Origin: Galeopsis tetrahit
Lineage: Eukaryota; Streptophyta; Magnoliopsida; Lamiales; Lamiaceae
DNA length: 64,000 nucleotides
Direction: 5' to 3'
Assembly (NCBI GenBank): GCA_963675135.1
Contig: OY776119.1
Span: 68,359,727-68,423,726, forward strand
The number at the start of each line of letters is the position of its first letter. Within the stretch, counting starts at the first letter, position 1. Made by a program: the position numbers and the translations under genes. The notes beneath the pieces were generated by a model that saw only the letters and a program-made list of their open reading frames with translations, searched no databases and was not told the origin of the DNA. Below are positions 10,535 to 22,140 of this stretch, piece by piece.

Positions 10535-13459
10535 CTATATACAAACAGAATCCATATCTATCAATCCTAAACTAATGCACAGTTCTCTGAATCTCACTTC
10601 AGCCAATGGTTTTGTAAAAATGTCAGCTCTTTGAATATCAGTATGAATCTTTTCCATTCTAATATTCTTCTTTTCAACATGATCCCTAATAAAATGATGC
10701 CTAATGTCAACATGTTTGCATCTAGTATGAAGAACGGGATTTTGAGTGATGGCAATGGCACTATTACTGTCACAATATATGGGTACATTAGATTCTACAA
10801 TATTGTAGTCTCTGAGTTGTTGTATTAGCCAAAGAAGTTGACTACAACAACTACCTGCAGCCATATATTCTGCTTCAGTAGTAGAGGTTGCCACACTTGT
10901 TTGTTTCTTTGAAAACCATGAAATGAGTTTAGTTCCTAAGAATTGACATGAACCTGAAGTAGATTTTCTATCTATTTTGCAACCTCCAAAGTCCGAGTCT
11001 GAATAACCACTTAAAGATATATCATCATCTGCAGGATACCATAATCCTCGATTAATGGTCCCCTTTAGATATTTCAATATCCTTTTGGCAGCTTCCAGAT
11101 GACTTTCCTTGGGGTTTGCTTGAAATCTTGCACATACTCCAACAGAAAAAGTAATATCAGGTCTGCTGGCAGTTAGATATAGTAGAGAGCCAATTAAAGC
11201 ACGATAGTGAGGTTGGTCAGAAGACTTACCTCCTTCATCAGGATCCATTCTGTATGTAGGTTGCATGGGCACACCAACTGTCTTACAGGTTTTAATACCA
11301 AATTTATCTAGCAAATTCTTAGTGTACTTTGCTTGATTTATAAAGATACCTTCTGAAGTTTGTTTTACTTGAAGACCAAGAAAATATGTCATTTCTCCCA
11401 TCATGGACATTTCAAATTTACTTTGCATGAGTGTAGAAAAGCTTTCACTCAAGTTTTTGTTGGGTGATCCAAAGATAATATCATCCACATAAATTTGAAC
11501 AAGTAATATATCATTACCTTCTTGTCTTCTAAACAAAGTTCTATCAACTTTGCCTTTTGTAAAACCATTTTCAAGTAAGAATAGAGAAAGAGTATCATAC
11601 CATGCTCTTGGGGCTTGTTTCAATCCATAGAGTGCTTTCTTTAACCTGTATACTTGGTGACTATTCACTTCAAAACCAGGTGGTTGTTCCACATAAACTT
11701 CTTCAGCAAGTATACCATTCAAAAATGCACTTTTCACATCCATTTGATACACAGTAAATTTCATATGTGCAGCATAAGCAAGGAACAATCTTATAGCTTC
11801 CAGTCTAGCTACAGGGGCAAAAGTTTCATCATAATCAATACCCTCAGCTTGAGAGTAGCCCTGAGCAACTAATCTAGCTTTGTTTCTAACTACAAGATCA
11901 TTTTCATCCCTTTTGTTCTTGAAAATCCACTTAGTGCCTACAACATTATGATTACTAGGTCTATCAACAAGTTCCCAAACTTCATTTCTAGTGAACTGAT
12001 TAAGTTCTTCTTGCATGGCTATAATCCAGTTACTATCACTTAAAGCTTCAATCACAGTTTTAGGCTCAATAGATGATAGAAAACAGCACCAGCAAAATAA
12101 AGACTTACTAGGTTCTTCCTTTGAATCAAACAATTATTTTCTAGTTTTAACACCTATACTAGAATCACCTAGAATCAGATCAGTAGAATGAGCAGACTTC
12201 CATGTCCTTCTATTCTTAACAGAAATGTTGTCATCATTTACATCATGCAAATTATTATGCAGATCAGTATCATTTATATCAGCAGATTTGTTCATAGGAG
12301 AGCAGTCATTCAATTCTTGTATTTCAGAAGTTTTAGATGACTCACCTTTGTCTTTTACCTTTTCTTTATCAGAATCTTGATCTAGAACTTTCAGGAAAGG
12401 ATTATATGCTTGTACAGATTCATATATTCCTGTATCATCATCTTCATTGTTGATTTGAAGCTGTAGTTTGTCAATTTTCTTACTGAGCTGATGATCAGCA
12501 GAGTCCTGCACATTCTCATCAAAGACAACATGGGGTGTTTCTTCCACACATAGGGTAGAGTAATTAAACACTCTAAATGCTTTGCTTACAGAAGAGTATC
12601 CTAAGAATATCCCTTCATCAGCTTTTGCATCAAAAGCATTTAATTTACTTTTGCCATTGTTATGTATGAAACACTTACATCCAAAAATATGAAAATAAGA
12701 AACTCTTGGTTTTCTGCCTTTCCATACCTCATAAGGTGTTTTACCATGCACTCTATTAAGAGCACTTCGATTTTGGGAGTGGCAAGCTGTATTAATAGCT
12801 TCTGCCCAAAATTTCTGAGGTGTGTTGAATTCTGCAATCATGGCTCTGCAAGCTTCTTTTAGTGTTCTGTTTCTCCTTTCTGCAACACCATTTTGTTGAG
12901 GGGTTCTGGCTGCACTTGTCAAATGTTGTATGCCAGACTTAGAACAGTAGTCAGAAATGTAACAATTAATAAATTCAGTCCCCTTGTCACTCCTAATTTT
13001 GACAATGGGATGACCTTTTTCAACCTGCAACCTCTTCAATAGATCTGGAAGTAGTGTTTGTGTATCACTCTTTTTGTGTAGAAAGACTACCCAAGTAAAC
13101 TTAGAGTAATCATCTACAACAACCAGAGTATACCTTCTTCCATTCAATGTAGGAGGGTTGATAGGACCATGAAGATCCATATGCAAGAGTTCTAAGACTC
13201 TGCTTGTTGAAAGAGTTGGAATGGACTTAAATGAAACCTTTACCTATTTACCTTTTTGACAGGAATCACATACTTGTGATTTGGAATAGATTTCATTAGG
13301 AATGCCCTCAACAAGATGTTCTCTAGCAATCTTGTTGATTATCTTAAAGTTCAGGTGGCAGAGGCGTTTATGCCAGAGCCAACTGTTTTCTTTAGGACTC
13401 TTAGTAATAAGACAGGCATTCTTAGGACAGCTATTCCAATTCACAATGTATACACTTCC
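10535..13459 (-). pseudogene. Pol of element C: integrase, reverse transcriptase, RNase H
   Basis: One continuous minus-strand frame from about 13459 to the stop at 10535, broken by in-frame TAG at 13244-13246 and TAA at 12134-12136, with no frameshift seen. Order: gag-pre-integrase zinc finger (WHKRLCHLNF, CDSCQKGK); integrase core with the DDE acids in VVDDYSKF, IRSDKGTEF and QQNGVAERRNR; RT with QMDVKSAFLNG and the catalytic QIYVDDIIFGS; RNase H with GYSDSDFGG, ATSTTEAEY and YCDSNSAI. The product would synthesise and integrate element cDNA. Gag and protease are missing upstream. The two stops make it non-functional. Confidence 0.9.
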
Positions 13460-15814
13460 TTAATCATTCAGGATGACTCAATGGCTGCTGAAATAAGCAC
13501 TGTGATCTCCTCACAACTGCCATCTTTGAACCTTGTTGAAGGTGAAGATGCTGCAGGTTTAGGAGAAGGGGTTTAAAAGGAAATTAGAAACAAAAAATCG
13601 GAGGGAGTTATGGATGAAAGAGAGGTAGTAATCATTAAGATTGTGAGTGTACCACCATATGAGGGTGGAATAAGTGAGGAAGGACAGGTTATTCTTGAAG
13701 TCAAATCTGAACTTCAAGAATCCCTTAATGAAAGGAGGCCTGATTCCTTGGGTGAGAACATTATCTATGAAGGGAGAAAAGAAAGAGTTGAAAATGAGAA
13801 GAAGGCTGCTGATGTATCATAGTCTTATACAAAAGAAATTGAGGGTGATGAGTGTTTATTTCCTAACCTGTTTGATTTGTCTAACATTGCAGGTATTTCT
13901 CTTGACCAAATCTTTGCAGATGAGTTCTTGACAGATGCACCTATCCAAGTAGATACAGGCTCAGCACAAGCCCTGCTTGGAATGCAATCAGAGAAACTGG
14001 ACTCCTTGGCTCATCAAGTCCAATCTGCTCATGCTGAAACTTCAGGAGCACTGAATGAGCAAGGACGAACTCTAGCATCTGTGGAGATGAGATTAACTGG
14101 CTCTGAAGATGTAGTCCTCCCTACATTGGAAGCAAGGATAAGTGGAGTGGAAACTGGTCTTCAAACCATTTCCACTGAGGTGCAAAAAGCCAAATTCACC
14201 ATGGAATCCATCTCAGAAGAGGTCAAGAAGGAACAAAAGCTGTTGAGAGACAATCATAATGCAAATGTCAAAGCTCTCAGATTGACTGTCAAGCAAGCTC
14301 TTGGAAAGAAGACAGCATTACAAAAGAAAAGAGCTGAAGAACAAAGGCTGGCTATGGTAAAAGCAGCCTCTGAAAATTTTTCCCAAGAGGTGATGGCCAA
14401 CATTGCTGAAAGTGCAGTGGCCAACCTCACTGAGCTTCTTAAAGCCCAACTTGATGCATCCCTGAAAGCAACCTTGGAGGAGGTTGTCCAACAAAAGATG
14501 AAGCCTGTTCTAGCTTTTCTTAGCTTGAGCAGTGATAGGATGCAAAATATACATGATGAAAATGTATATCTGTTGGAGGAAATGAAGTCTCTAAACCAGG
14601 CCCAATCCCTAATGGCCACAACAATGAGTGAGCTAAAACCCCAGTGCTTGGATGCTGCCAAAAAGGGGGAAAGGGAAAGAGCTAGAGCAAAAGGTGCCTT
14701 GGTGATTGGAAGCCCAGTCAAGGGAAAAGACAAAGCTGCTGAAGGAAAAGGAAAAGAACCAGTAGTGCTGAACTTGGAAGAATTGGATGAAGAAGAGCAA
14801 CTAGCACTTGCCTTGAAGAATTCAATGGCCTCAGCACAAGAAAAAAGAATGAGGTTACAGCAGAGACCAGGTGGTGAGGTGTCTGGTTTGGACAAAGATG
14901 CTGAAGGTGTCCAAACTAGAGGAAAGATCAAGAGGGCAAAAGGAAAGAAAAGACAAGCTGAGACATTTACTGACTTTTCTAACAGTCTTGATCTTCCACC
15001 TGAATTCAGAATTGATGATGATGAACCTACATCAAAGAAGGCCAAAGCTGCTGAAGAGCTCAAAACTGCTGAAAAAGACAAGTTTTCTGAAATGGTCAAC
15101 ATTGCTGAAGGTGCCAAAGCTACTGAAGATGTGGAAGCTTTATATGAAGAAGGCTTTGGACCTGGACCAAAGAAGACAAAGATTGTGGTTCTGAATGATC
15201 CATCAAAATTGTTTCATGAAGGGTATGGCAAAGACCCTGAAACACAACAGAAACTGGCCATGATGAGGGCCCAAGAGAAAATGGATTTGATGGATGAAGC
15301 ACAAAGGGCAAGAGATAAGAGAAGAACAAACTTTCAGAAACCAAGAAGGAGGAGAGCAACTTACAGCAAGATGAAGCCTCAGCTTCTAGTCCCAATGGAC
15401 ACCAAATATCCACATCTGGATAAATGGGTGCCAATTCAGCTGAATGATACATGGGAAGAAGCTAAAAGGGAGTTTGTCTATGATTATTATGTCATTGACA
15501 GATGGAATGGAGGAGATGCCAATTCCTCCTTTGCTGAGTTCATGATAGAATATTACAGAGAGTTGTATCAACAATTGCTTGCAGCTGCTGATATTGCAAA
15601 AATTGAACTCAATGCTCCCAAGCCTATCATCTACATGCCTCCAAAGCTTGATGGATGGATTGACCAAGCAAGGATCCTGAGGGAGTTCACAGAAATTCTT
15701 AAGCTGAACAAGATGACCCTTGGACCCAAAGGAATCAACCAGGAAGCCATGGAACTCAAGAAGAGAGTGTGGGCACAATATGGGATGGTGCCACCTAAAG
15801 AAGATGATCTCTGA
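13460..15814 (+). pseudogene. Accessory 3' ORF of element B with two in-frame stops
   Basis: A single plus-strand frame runs from the junction near 13460 to TGA at 15812-15814. TAA at 13574-13576 and TAG at 13820-13822 interrupt it; the last 645 codons (ATG 13877) are open. Upstream of the first stop are STVISSQLPSLNLVEGE-type residues, between the stops VVIIKIVSVPPYEGG. The open part starts SNIAGISLDQIFADEFLT and then follows the A ORF: long coiled coil, charged Lys/Glu-rich middle, conserved C-terminal domain with RRRRATYSK. Whether translation starts at 13877 or far upstream in an intact copy is unknown; comparison with element C favours a longer ORF. Function unknown. Confidence 0.7.
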
Positions 15815-16253
15815 AATGGCTAAGTCTTCCTGACTATTATATGCTGAAATGGATGAATACTTAAGTTGGTTACTAATTTGTGTTTTGGTCAACTATTCTG
15901 AAGATGCTCAAGTTGCTGATATGATGTGCTCTAATGCCTAAATGATGAATGTTTTAAGAGTATATCATACTTTTGTAATAAATGTGTGCTTAATTGTAAT
16001 ATCTCTCATGCTCTGATATGTTTTTGTTCAAACTATCAACATGCGGTAATGATTTTCATTTGAATGATAGTTGAACATATTTTGAATCTGAATCTATCTA
16101 TGCCTATTCTTGAAACCTATTTGCAACATGAATGGTGAGTACACTAACACATTTTCTTTCAGGGAAATTGACCTCAGTCATGTCTTCTGAAGATAAATGT
16201 AATAGGTGTAGTCAAGTCACTTTTGCATAAAATGTATAGGTTTTGGCATCATC

Positions 16254-16267
16254 AAAAAGGGGGAAAC
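16254..16267 (+). other. Polypurine tract of element B
   Basis: AAAAAGGGGGAAAC lies directly before the LTR start TGTTGGGAATAAAATG. Confidence 0.8.
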
Positions 16268-18061
16268 TGTTGGGAATAAAATGAGATATGTTTTGATTAA
16301 ATACCAAAACCCCCTGAGACATGCCTAAGTCAAGATGATTGTGTTCTAAGTGTGTTAGAACACATAACATAAGGCTAGATGAGAAGTTGATATGTTAGGC
16401 AGCTCTTAGATGATTAGATGCACATTTTTAGGGGGAACCTATGCTTTGAAGATGATCAAGATCAAGTCCCCTCAAGGCTCAAATTCTGGAACAATCTCTA
16501 AGGCCAAGCATACTCTATTGAAAACCAAATGCCTTGATCAGGAGAGTTGTCCAGAGAGGTTGTATCTATGCAAGAACAAGGTTATAAAGCTCAAAAGGAC
16601 AAGTTTACTCAAATGTACTGATCAGGAGAGTTGTCCAGAGAGGTTAACTCTGTGCAAAAACAAAAGCTCTGAAGCTCAAAGGCCAAGTATACTGATTAGG
16701 AGAGTTGTCCAGAAGAGTTGTCTCAGCAAAATTGAACCAGAACAAATGCTCTAATACTTGAAGGTCAACTATGCTGAAGAGAAGAAGACAATTACACCCT
16801 AAAAGACTTCATTATATCATGCTAATATCATTTCCAAGTGAAGCAAAGGGAAAGAGCCAAGTCATCTGAAGAAGAGCAAGTCAACCATGCTGATAGTGAT
16901 AAGCAGAGTTGTCCATTTGATAAGGAATGTTGTCCTATCATTGGATCAACCTTCAAAAGCCATGTCCAAGTCTTAACAAGAAGTCAAACATTGGGAAGAG
17001 TGCTGCAGAATGAAGACAAAGTCTTAACAGCCGTTTATTACCCAAATAAGGACATGTCACTATCAAGAATCTGTCTTCCAATTTGAAGAACTCAAGGAAG
17101 ACATTTATAGCAATTTGGGGCTGCCTCTCCAACGGGAAAATCCTCAAATTTGTCTATAAATACAGAAGTGTGAAGACCATTTGAAAGCATCCAACTAACC
17201 AACTACCAAACCAACTATCCTACAAGTCAGAGTGTTTTCAAAGCTTTCAAAGAGACTATCTTAGTCTTCAAACACTTCTTCTAAGCTGAACTTACTGTAT
17301 ATCCATACAAAGCTTAGAGAGATATCCTAATCCTTATACACTGAACTTCATTGTAAAGGATATCTCATTAGTTGGAACCTTACTTCAACCCTTACCCTTT
17401 CAAGTGAGAAAGTAAGAAGGTTGTAGTAGTAGAAGTGGTAGGAGCTGACTGTTGAGAGAAGAACAGTTCAGTTCTGAGTTGAGAAGAGGGTACTAGGACT
17501 CTAGACATCCTAGGGATCAATTCACCAAGGAGTGGTGTTCTTGATCAAGTGCACCTTGGCACTATAAAACAAGTTAATTCCAAGAGTGAAGGAATTATCC
17601 TGTTAAATCAGGGAAAGTGGATGTAGGAGCTTGAGTCTCTGAACCACTATAACCTCTTGTGTTGATTTGCTTTACAAGTACTTTCATACATTCAACACTG
17701 CACACAAAACTGATCTTTCAAAAGATACATAATCAAAGACTGTGCAAAACTGTATTGGACAAGTTCCCTGAAACTAAACTGGATTGTTCTGTATTGACAA
17801 AGTGATTTTCAGAAACTAAAGGAGTCTAAACTTAAAGGGCCAACCACTATTTCGCACATATAACTCCCCTAGATAGTGATTCAACTAAGTACTCAATAGT
17901 ACTTAGTAGTTTGATTATCTTAGAAGAGTTAATCATCTTCAGCAGAGTTGTCCAAGACAACCTTGCTGAGCTCTGGTTTGATCAAAAGTTGAAAAGAATT
18001 GCATACAAGTGTATTCCCCCCCCCCCCATACACTTGTTATATACTCCTTTCAGGACCAACA
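16268..18061 (+). repeat. 3' LTR of element B (1794 bp)
   Basis: TGTTGGGAATAAAATGAG to TTTCAGGACCAACA. A TATA box CTATAAATACAG lies near 17153. Spaced GAGAGTTGTCCAGAG motifs and a poly-C run near 18018 match the LTR of element A. Small indels and substitutions separate the two LTRs, so these are separate insertions and not a duplicated segment. Confidence 0.85.
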
Positions 18062-19678
18062 AAGTTATTTAAGCTATTTTATAAAGCTTAGAAGTATTAC
18101 AAGTGTGTAAGTCTAAGTCTAAGGAATCAGTTGTATGGATATCAGCTGATTACTCATTTGTTTTAACACGCACTCACTCAAGACTTAAAGAGAAGAAGAC
18201 TAGAAGACACTAGAGCTCATTAGTGAAATCAGATCTAAAGGTTGTTGTATACTTTGTAGACTGAAAGTAACTATATGATAATCTGCATTCAAGTTTAGAA
18301 GACCATTCAATAGATATGAGCTCACCTGATCTTGTCGAAGCAAAGCCTCAAGAAGCATTAAAGTCGAGCTCATCTTAAGACTCAGATGACAGTTAGTATT
18401 TATGATGAAGACACCTTGATAAGTGTTAGTTCATTTATAATACTAAGGCATTGAGAAGAAGAGGCAATAATAATAGAAGACAAAGAGAATGTCGGACTAG
18501 TTCTGAATTGCTCAAACAGAAGACAAGACAGTCGTTCAAAAACTCGGCTGATGTGGACCAATGATACATCGACAACGAAGCTACAGAGTTGACTTGAACT
18601 AGGAACACAGAGACCTTTATGCAGAGTCGTACAAGCATTAAATGCATATTACCATTTCTGGTAATATCGTACTTGAACACAGAGTCAAACATCTACTCAT
18701 GAAGATCTCTACCTACAAATAGAAGATTTGCTGCAACGACTAGTTTCTATCCAACGGCTAGTTTGAAGCCCAAATCCTCTATAAATACAACACTTGTTCT
18801 TTGGAACAAGGTACCGGAAACCTTACAAGCAAGAACTCTCATATTCAGCTGATCGCAAGAACAAAGCCTTCTGAAATATTCCAGTCGAGTTCTTAAGAGC
18901 CTGCATAGTTTTATCTATCCTTAGAAGCTCTAATTTTCCGATCCTAAGTCAGTTTAAAGAATCATATCTTTAGTGCTTAGATTAGCAGTGTGTTTTTGAA
19001 CACATTGAGTTGATTATAAACATTTTTCATACTTTGTTTAGATAACCCATGTAAAGGTTACTTGTTACCTCACCAACAAGTAGATCTGTATCCTCAAAAA
19101 GTAGTTGAGGATCTCGATCAAAAGTCTTCTCTTGGGACTATAAACTTTGCAAGATAGTGAATTTCTCTAGCTGATTAGAGAGAGTGAACGTAGAATATTG
19201 AGATCCGAACCACTATAAATATTTGTGTTCTTATTGTTTTATTTATGTTTCTGTATATCATTCATATTGTCTATACTATATATATTGTTCATACTTTGTA
19301 AAGCATAGTTTTCAAAAGAGTCAAATAAGTTTTATAATCAGCAGATATCATATATCAGCTGATAAGCATCCATTATTTTAAAGTCATTCTTTAAAAGAGG
19401 TTTTCATATCAACCCACGAGTCTAAACATTTAGGGCATACAAATTTCTGCACCTTAGCTGTTGAGATAGCTTTCCAACTGATCAGCTGATTTTAGCAATC
19501 AGTAGGTTTGTTATCTTAATATGTTATATACACTCACACTCTAAGATCAGAACATATTGTTTGCATTTAGACGATACAGTATATAACTCATCTGATCTAT
19601 ACACGCAAAAAAATTTAAACACTTGAAAGTCTATTCCCCCCCCCTCTAGACTTTCACCGTACTCGTTTTGGGACCAAC
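18062..19678 (+). repeat. LTR F, 3' portion
   Basis: It ends CTAGACTTTCACCGTACTCG then TTTTGGGACCAACA, a copia LTR terminus, after a run of C. A TATA-like CTCTATAAATACAAC is near 18777. There is no TG start: the left end is cut where element B begins. A diverged copy of its last ~300 bp lies inverted at 57757-58061. It could be the 3' LTR of element D, which has the same orientation; that is inference. Confidence 0.65.
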
Positions 19679-19680
19679 AA

Positions 19681-19993
19681 ACTGAACCAAGTGGATCATT
19701 CATGAAGTAGTCAGATGCTTCTTCTATTCTTTTCCCTGGCGCAGCTGGGCCATTCTGAACTTGAACCAGAGATCTCTCCCGTGAAGTAAATCATCGCACC
19801 TACGGTTTAACCAATTGGGAGAGAATCAATAAATTCATTTTCGATAGCGATTCATCCTTCCCGAACGCGGCATAAAACTCTTTGTTGTACTGTGCTCTCC
19901 AAGTGTGCTTGTTCCCCCTTCTTCCTTACCCTGGCAAGTCTTTGTGAAATTACTCTGATGAGAAGAAAAAAGAAGGGTGTTAAGAGACCTTAT
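19681..19993 (+). other. Nuclear plastid DNA (NUPT): trnI-GAU 3' region
   Basis: The plus strand matches, from memory of plastid inverted-repeat sequence, the reverse complement of the 3' end of the trnI-GAU intron, trnI exon 2 and the trnI-trnA spacer. Recognisable words are GCATCTGACTACTTCATG (inverted), GTGAAGTAAATCATCGCACC and AAGTGTGCTTGTTCCCCC. It carries several substitutions against the usual plastid sequence and sits between a retroelement LTR and nuclear repeats, so it is a transferred copy, not plastid genome. Confidence 0.75.
19746..19780 (-). pseudogene. trnI-GAU: Plastid trnI-GAU exon 2 remnant
   Basis: The 35-nt 3' exon of plastid tRNA-Ile(GAU) is present on the minus strand, with the T-arm GGTTCAAGT and acceptor TGGCCCA recognisable. 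It differs from the usual plastid exon at about four positions. The 5' exon and anticodon are absent, so no tRNA can be made from it. Confidence 0.75.
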
Positions 19994-19999
19994 TTAATG

Positions 20000-20280
20000 T
20001 TCACAGAAGAGCGGTTTTCAAAGATTCTATATAAATTTCTTTACGAAATCGAGATAGTTACCTTTCATAAAATTCTAATGATAGGGGGCATTTTTTCTTC
20101 TAAAGTTGGAAAAAAGATAAAACGAAAGAAAACAATCCAAATTTCAGTTTAAAACTCATGTAATGAACCTCTTTGGTTAACCCGAAAGGTGGGATAGATC
20201 CATGATAAATCTCATTCGTTAGATATGATAACTGGACACCAAAAGAATTGAATGAGGAGTCGTATGAGGTAGGAAACTCT
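20000..20280 (+). other. Possible second plastid-derived segment (group II intron-like)
   Basis: It follows the trnI segment directly and has plastid-like composition. It ends GAGTCGTATGAGG, close to the domain V consensus GAGCCGTATGAGG of plastid group II introns. The donor locus could not be placed. An 86-codon frame here (19892-20152) spans the junction and is not a gene. Confidence 0.4.
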
Positions 20281-20666
20281 AAAGGCTTCGTCTTCGCGGC
20301 TTCGTCTCCAGCGATCGGGGCCGCCCCTTCGTCTTCTAGAGCCTCCTTCCGCACTCTCAGCAACCAAAAACATGAAAATTGCACTCTCTCTCAAGATCCT
20401 TTTCAATGTCGCAGCTCCCTGAACATACTCATGCCCAAATCAAAGGCTTCACGCCCATGCCCAGATCGGAAGCTACCGTCATCTTCGTCGCTAGAAAATT
20501 GAGAGGGGTGTTGTTGTCGTCGACCGACCAGAAACCCCTCAGTCGCTGTCTTCGTCTCTCACGGCGAGATGTGAGAGGGACCGTTCATTTTGCGGCCTCC
20601 AGAAAATAAAAGAGGGGTGGTAGTGTAGGAGGCCGCTGGAAATAGCGGTGGCTAGGAAAACAATTA
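20281..20666 (+). other. GC-richer unassigned sequence
   Basis: Locally GC-rich, with words such as GCGATCGGGGCCGCCCC and CGTCGACCGACC, unlike its AT-rich surroundings. Short frames exist on both strands but none resembles a known protein. It could be a 5'UTR or exon scrap of a gene. Confidence 0.3.
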
Positions 20667-20905
20667 GGTTGTGTTTGGATGGAGGGATTTTATTTGAGGA
20701 GGTATTTCAAATGAAAGGTTTTGAAAATAGATGAATTTCAAATGACATGGTTTTAGAGAGAATTTAAAATCCTCTCAATTTTAACTAAAAAAAATATGCT
20801 TAGAATTTTAAATCCATTTATTTCATTTTTTATCCAAACAAGGGGAGTGGATTTGAATGATGGATTTGAAATCCAAAGATCAAATCCCTCCATCCAAACG
20901 GAGCC
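20667..20905 (+). mobile_element. Tourist-like MITE (PIF/Harbinger type)
   Basis: About 239 bp. The ends are inverted repeats, GGTTGTGTTTGGATGGAGGG on the left and the complement of CCCTCCATCCAAACGGAGCC on the right. A 3-bp TTA target duplication lies at 20664-20666 and 20906-20908. No coding capacity. Confidence 0.8.
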
Positions 20906-22140
20906 TTAGGATTAGAAAGTGGAATGAGTGAAATAAATGAGATTCGGTGGGAAGGAGGTTGGATTTATATAGGGGGAAAATGATATTTTACACCTATTGA
21001 TAACATTTTAGAAATATAACACTTAATTGTAATGGGAAGTCCTGACACCTGAGGGCACGTTTGGTTTGTAGGTTTGTTTATTTAGGATAAATGTATGATT
21101 GGAAAAGTTAGTAAGATAGGATATTAGATAAAAAGTTAATTTGTGTTTGATTTCTTGTTAACTCCACAAGACTATGGGTATGATTGAGTTGAATGTTAGG
21201 ACAAAATGACCATATTGTCCTCAATTAATAAAATTATTTACATTTTTACCCCAATCATAAAAACTCACACTAACATCTATCAATTTTACCCATATATTTC
21301 AAACAAAATATAATTTACCTACAACAACTTTCACACTTTTTTTTTCCAAATTTTTCCACAATAATTTTCTCACTCTTAAAATGAGAAACTCTTTATAAAC
21401 TTCACAATATTCTCAATTTTACACAAATGTCATTACTTTTAATTTACACATACACAAAGTGTGTCAATTTACCTATAAAACTTATTATAAGACGGAGGGA
21501 ATACAACAAATGCAAAAAATACTAGTAAAACAATACCAACAAAAATTGGACAATAACAAAACATTCCATTTTTTTATCGGGGAATAATTCTTATTAAGAA
21601 AATGTCTGGTATAAGAAATACCCATCACAGTAGTTTACAATTCAATCAACTTTACATATAGAGTCATCTCTAATTCCTTTTCTAATCTAACATCGATTAT
21701 ATTTGCAGTAGCTTCCTTGGGCTGTAGATCCAGTCAGCATAGCTTGTTGTACAAAAAAGCAAAAATTCGTTTTCACATATTTGCCTGAGGACCCCTCTTG
21801 GATATGTACAACAGTGCTTTTAGAACCAAGTTTCCAATACTTACATGGAAGTTGATAATTATTTTCTTTTGTTGGAGTCAAGCTTCCAACTTACTCACTT
21901 CCAAAGCTTTCTCATAGACATGTTTTTCTCAGTTTCCTTCTTCCTCACCTTAGAAACAGCTATCTCAAAATCCTTTTAAGTCCCTTTAGCAATCCAAGTA
22001 TACAAACAATTAGAAACTGCCAAAAAACTCAAAGAATAATTGTTTCTAAGTTGCTGAGACATTACCTTAGGTTGAGCTATTCCAAGAGCCTCAAACAATT
22101 CAGCATATTTGATTGGAAGTTCAATAAAGAACCGATATAT

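Larger units (their letters stand above)
4340..13459 (-). mobile_element. SIRE-like Ty1/copia element C, 5' truncated
   Basis: In transcription order (right to left) it has the end of gag-pre-integrase, integrase, RT-RNase H, a ~1.2 kb spacer, an accessory ORF, a polypurine tract and a 3' LTR. The gag, protease and 5' LTR are missing because homology stops at about 13459, where plus-strand element B begins. The RT has the YVDD box and the SMMGEMTYFLGLQVKQ region typical of the SIRE/Maximus group. The left LTR end lies inside the RNase H of element D. Confidence 0.85.
13460..18061 (+). mobile_element. SIRE-like Ty1/copia element B, 5' truncated
   Basis: It begins abruptly at about 13460 next to truncated element C and contains the accessory ORF, a spacer, a polypurine tract and a 3' LTR. 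It aligns with element A over the whole shared length. Gag, pol and 5' LTR are absent. The right end abuts the body of another LTR (F) at 18062. No target-site duplication can be tested because the left end is lost. Confidence 0.85.

Noticed and set aside
14254..15117. 287-codon minus-strand frame opposite the element B ORF, and a similar one opposite A (190-669)
   Set aside because: Antisense to a clearly coding frame with matching copies in A and B; Ser/Leu-rich composition is a shadow of Glu/Lys codons.
19892..20152. 86-codon plus-strand frame near the plastid DNA
   Set aside because: It crosses the junction of two plastid-like non-coding segments and has no family features.
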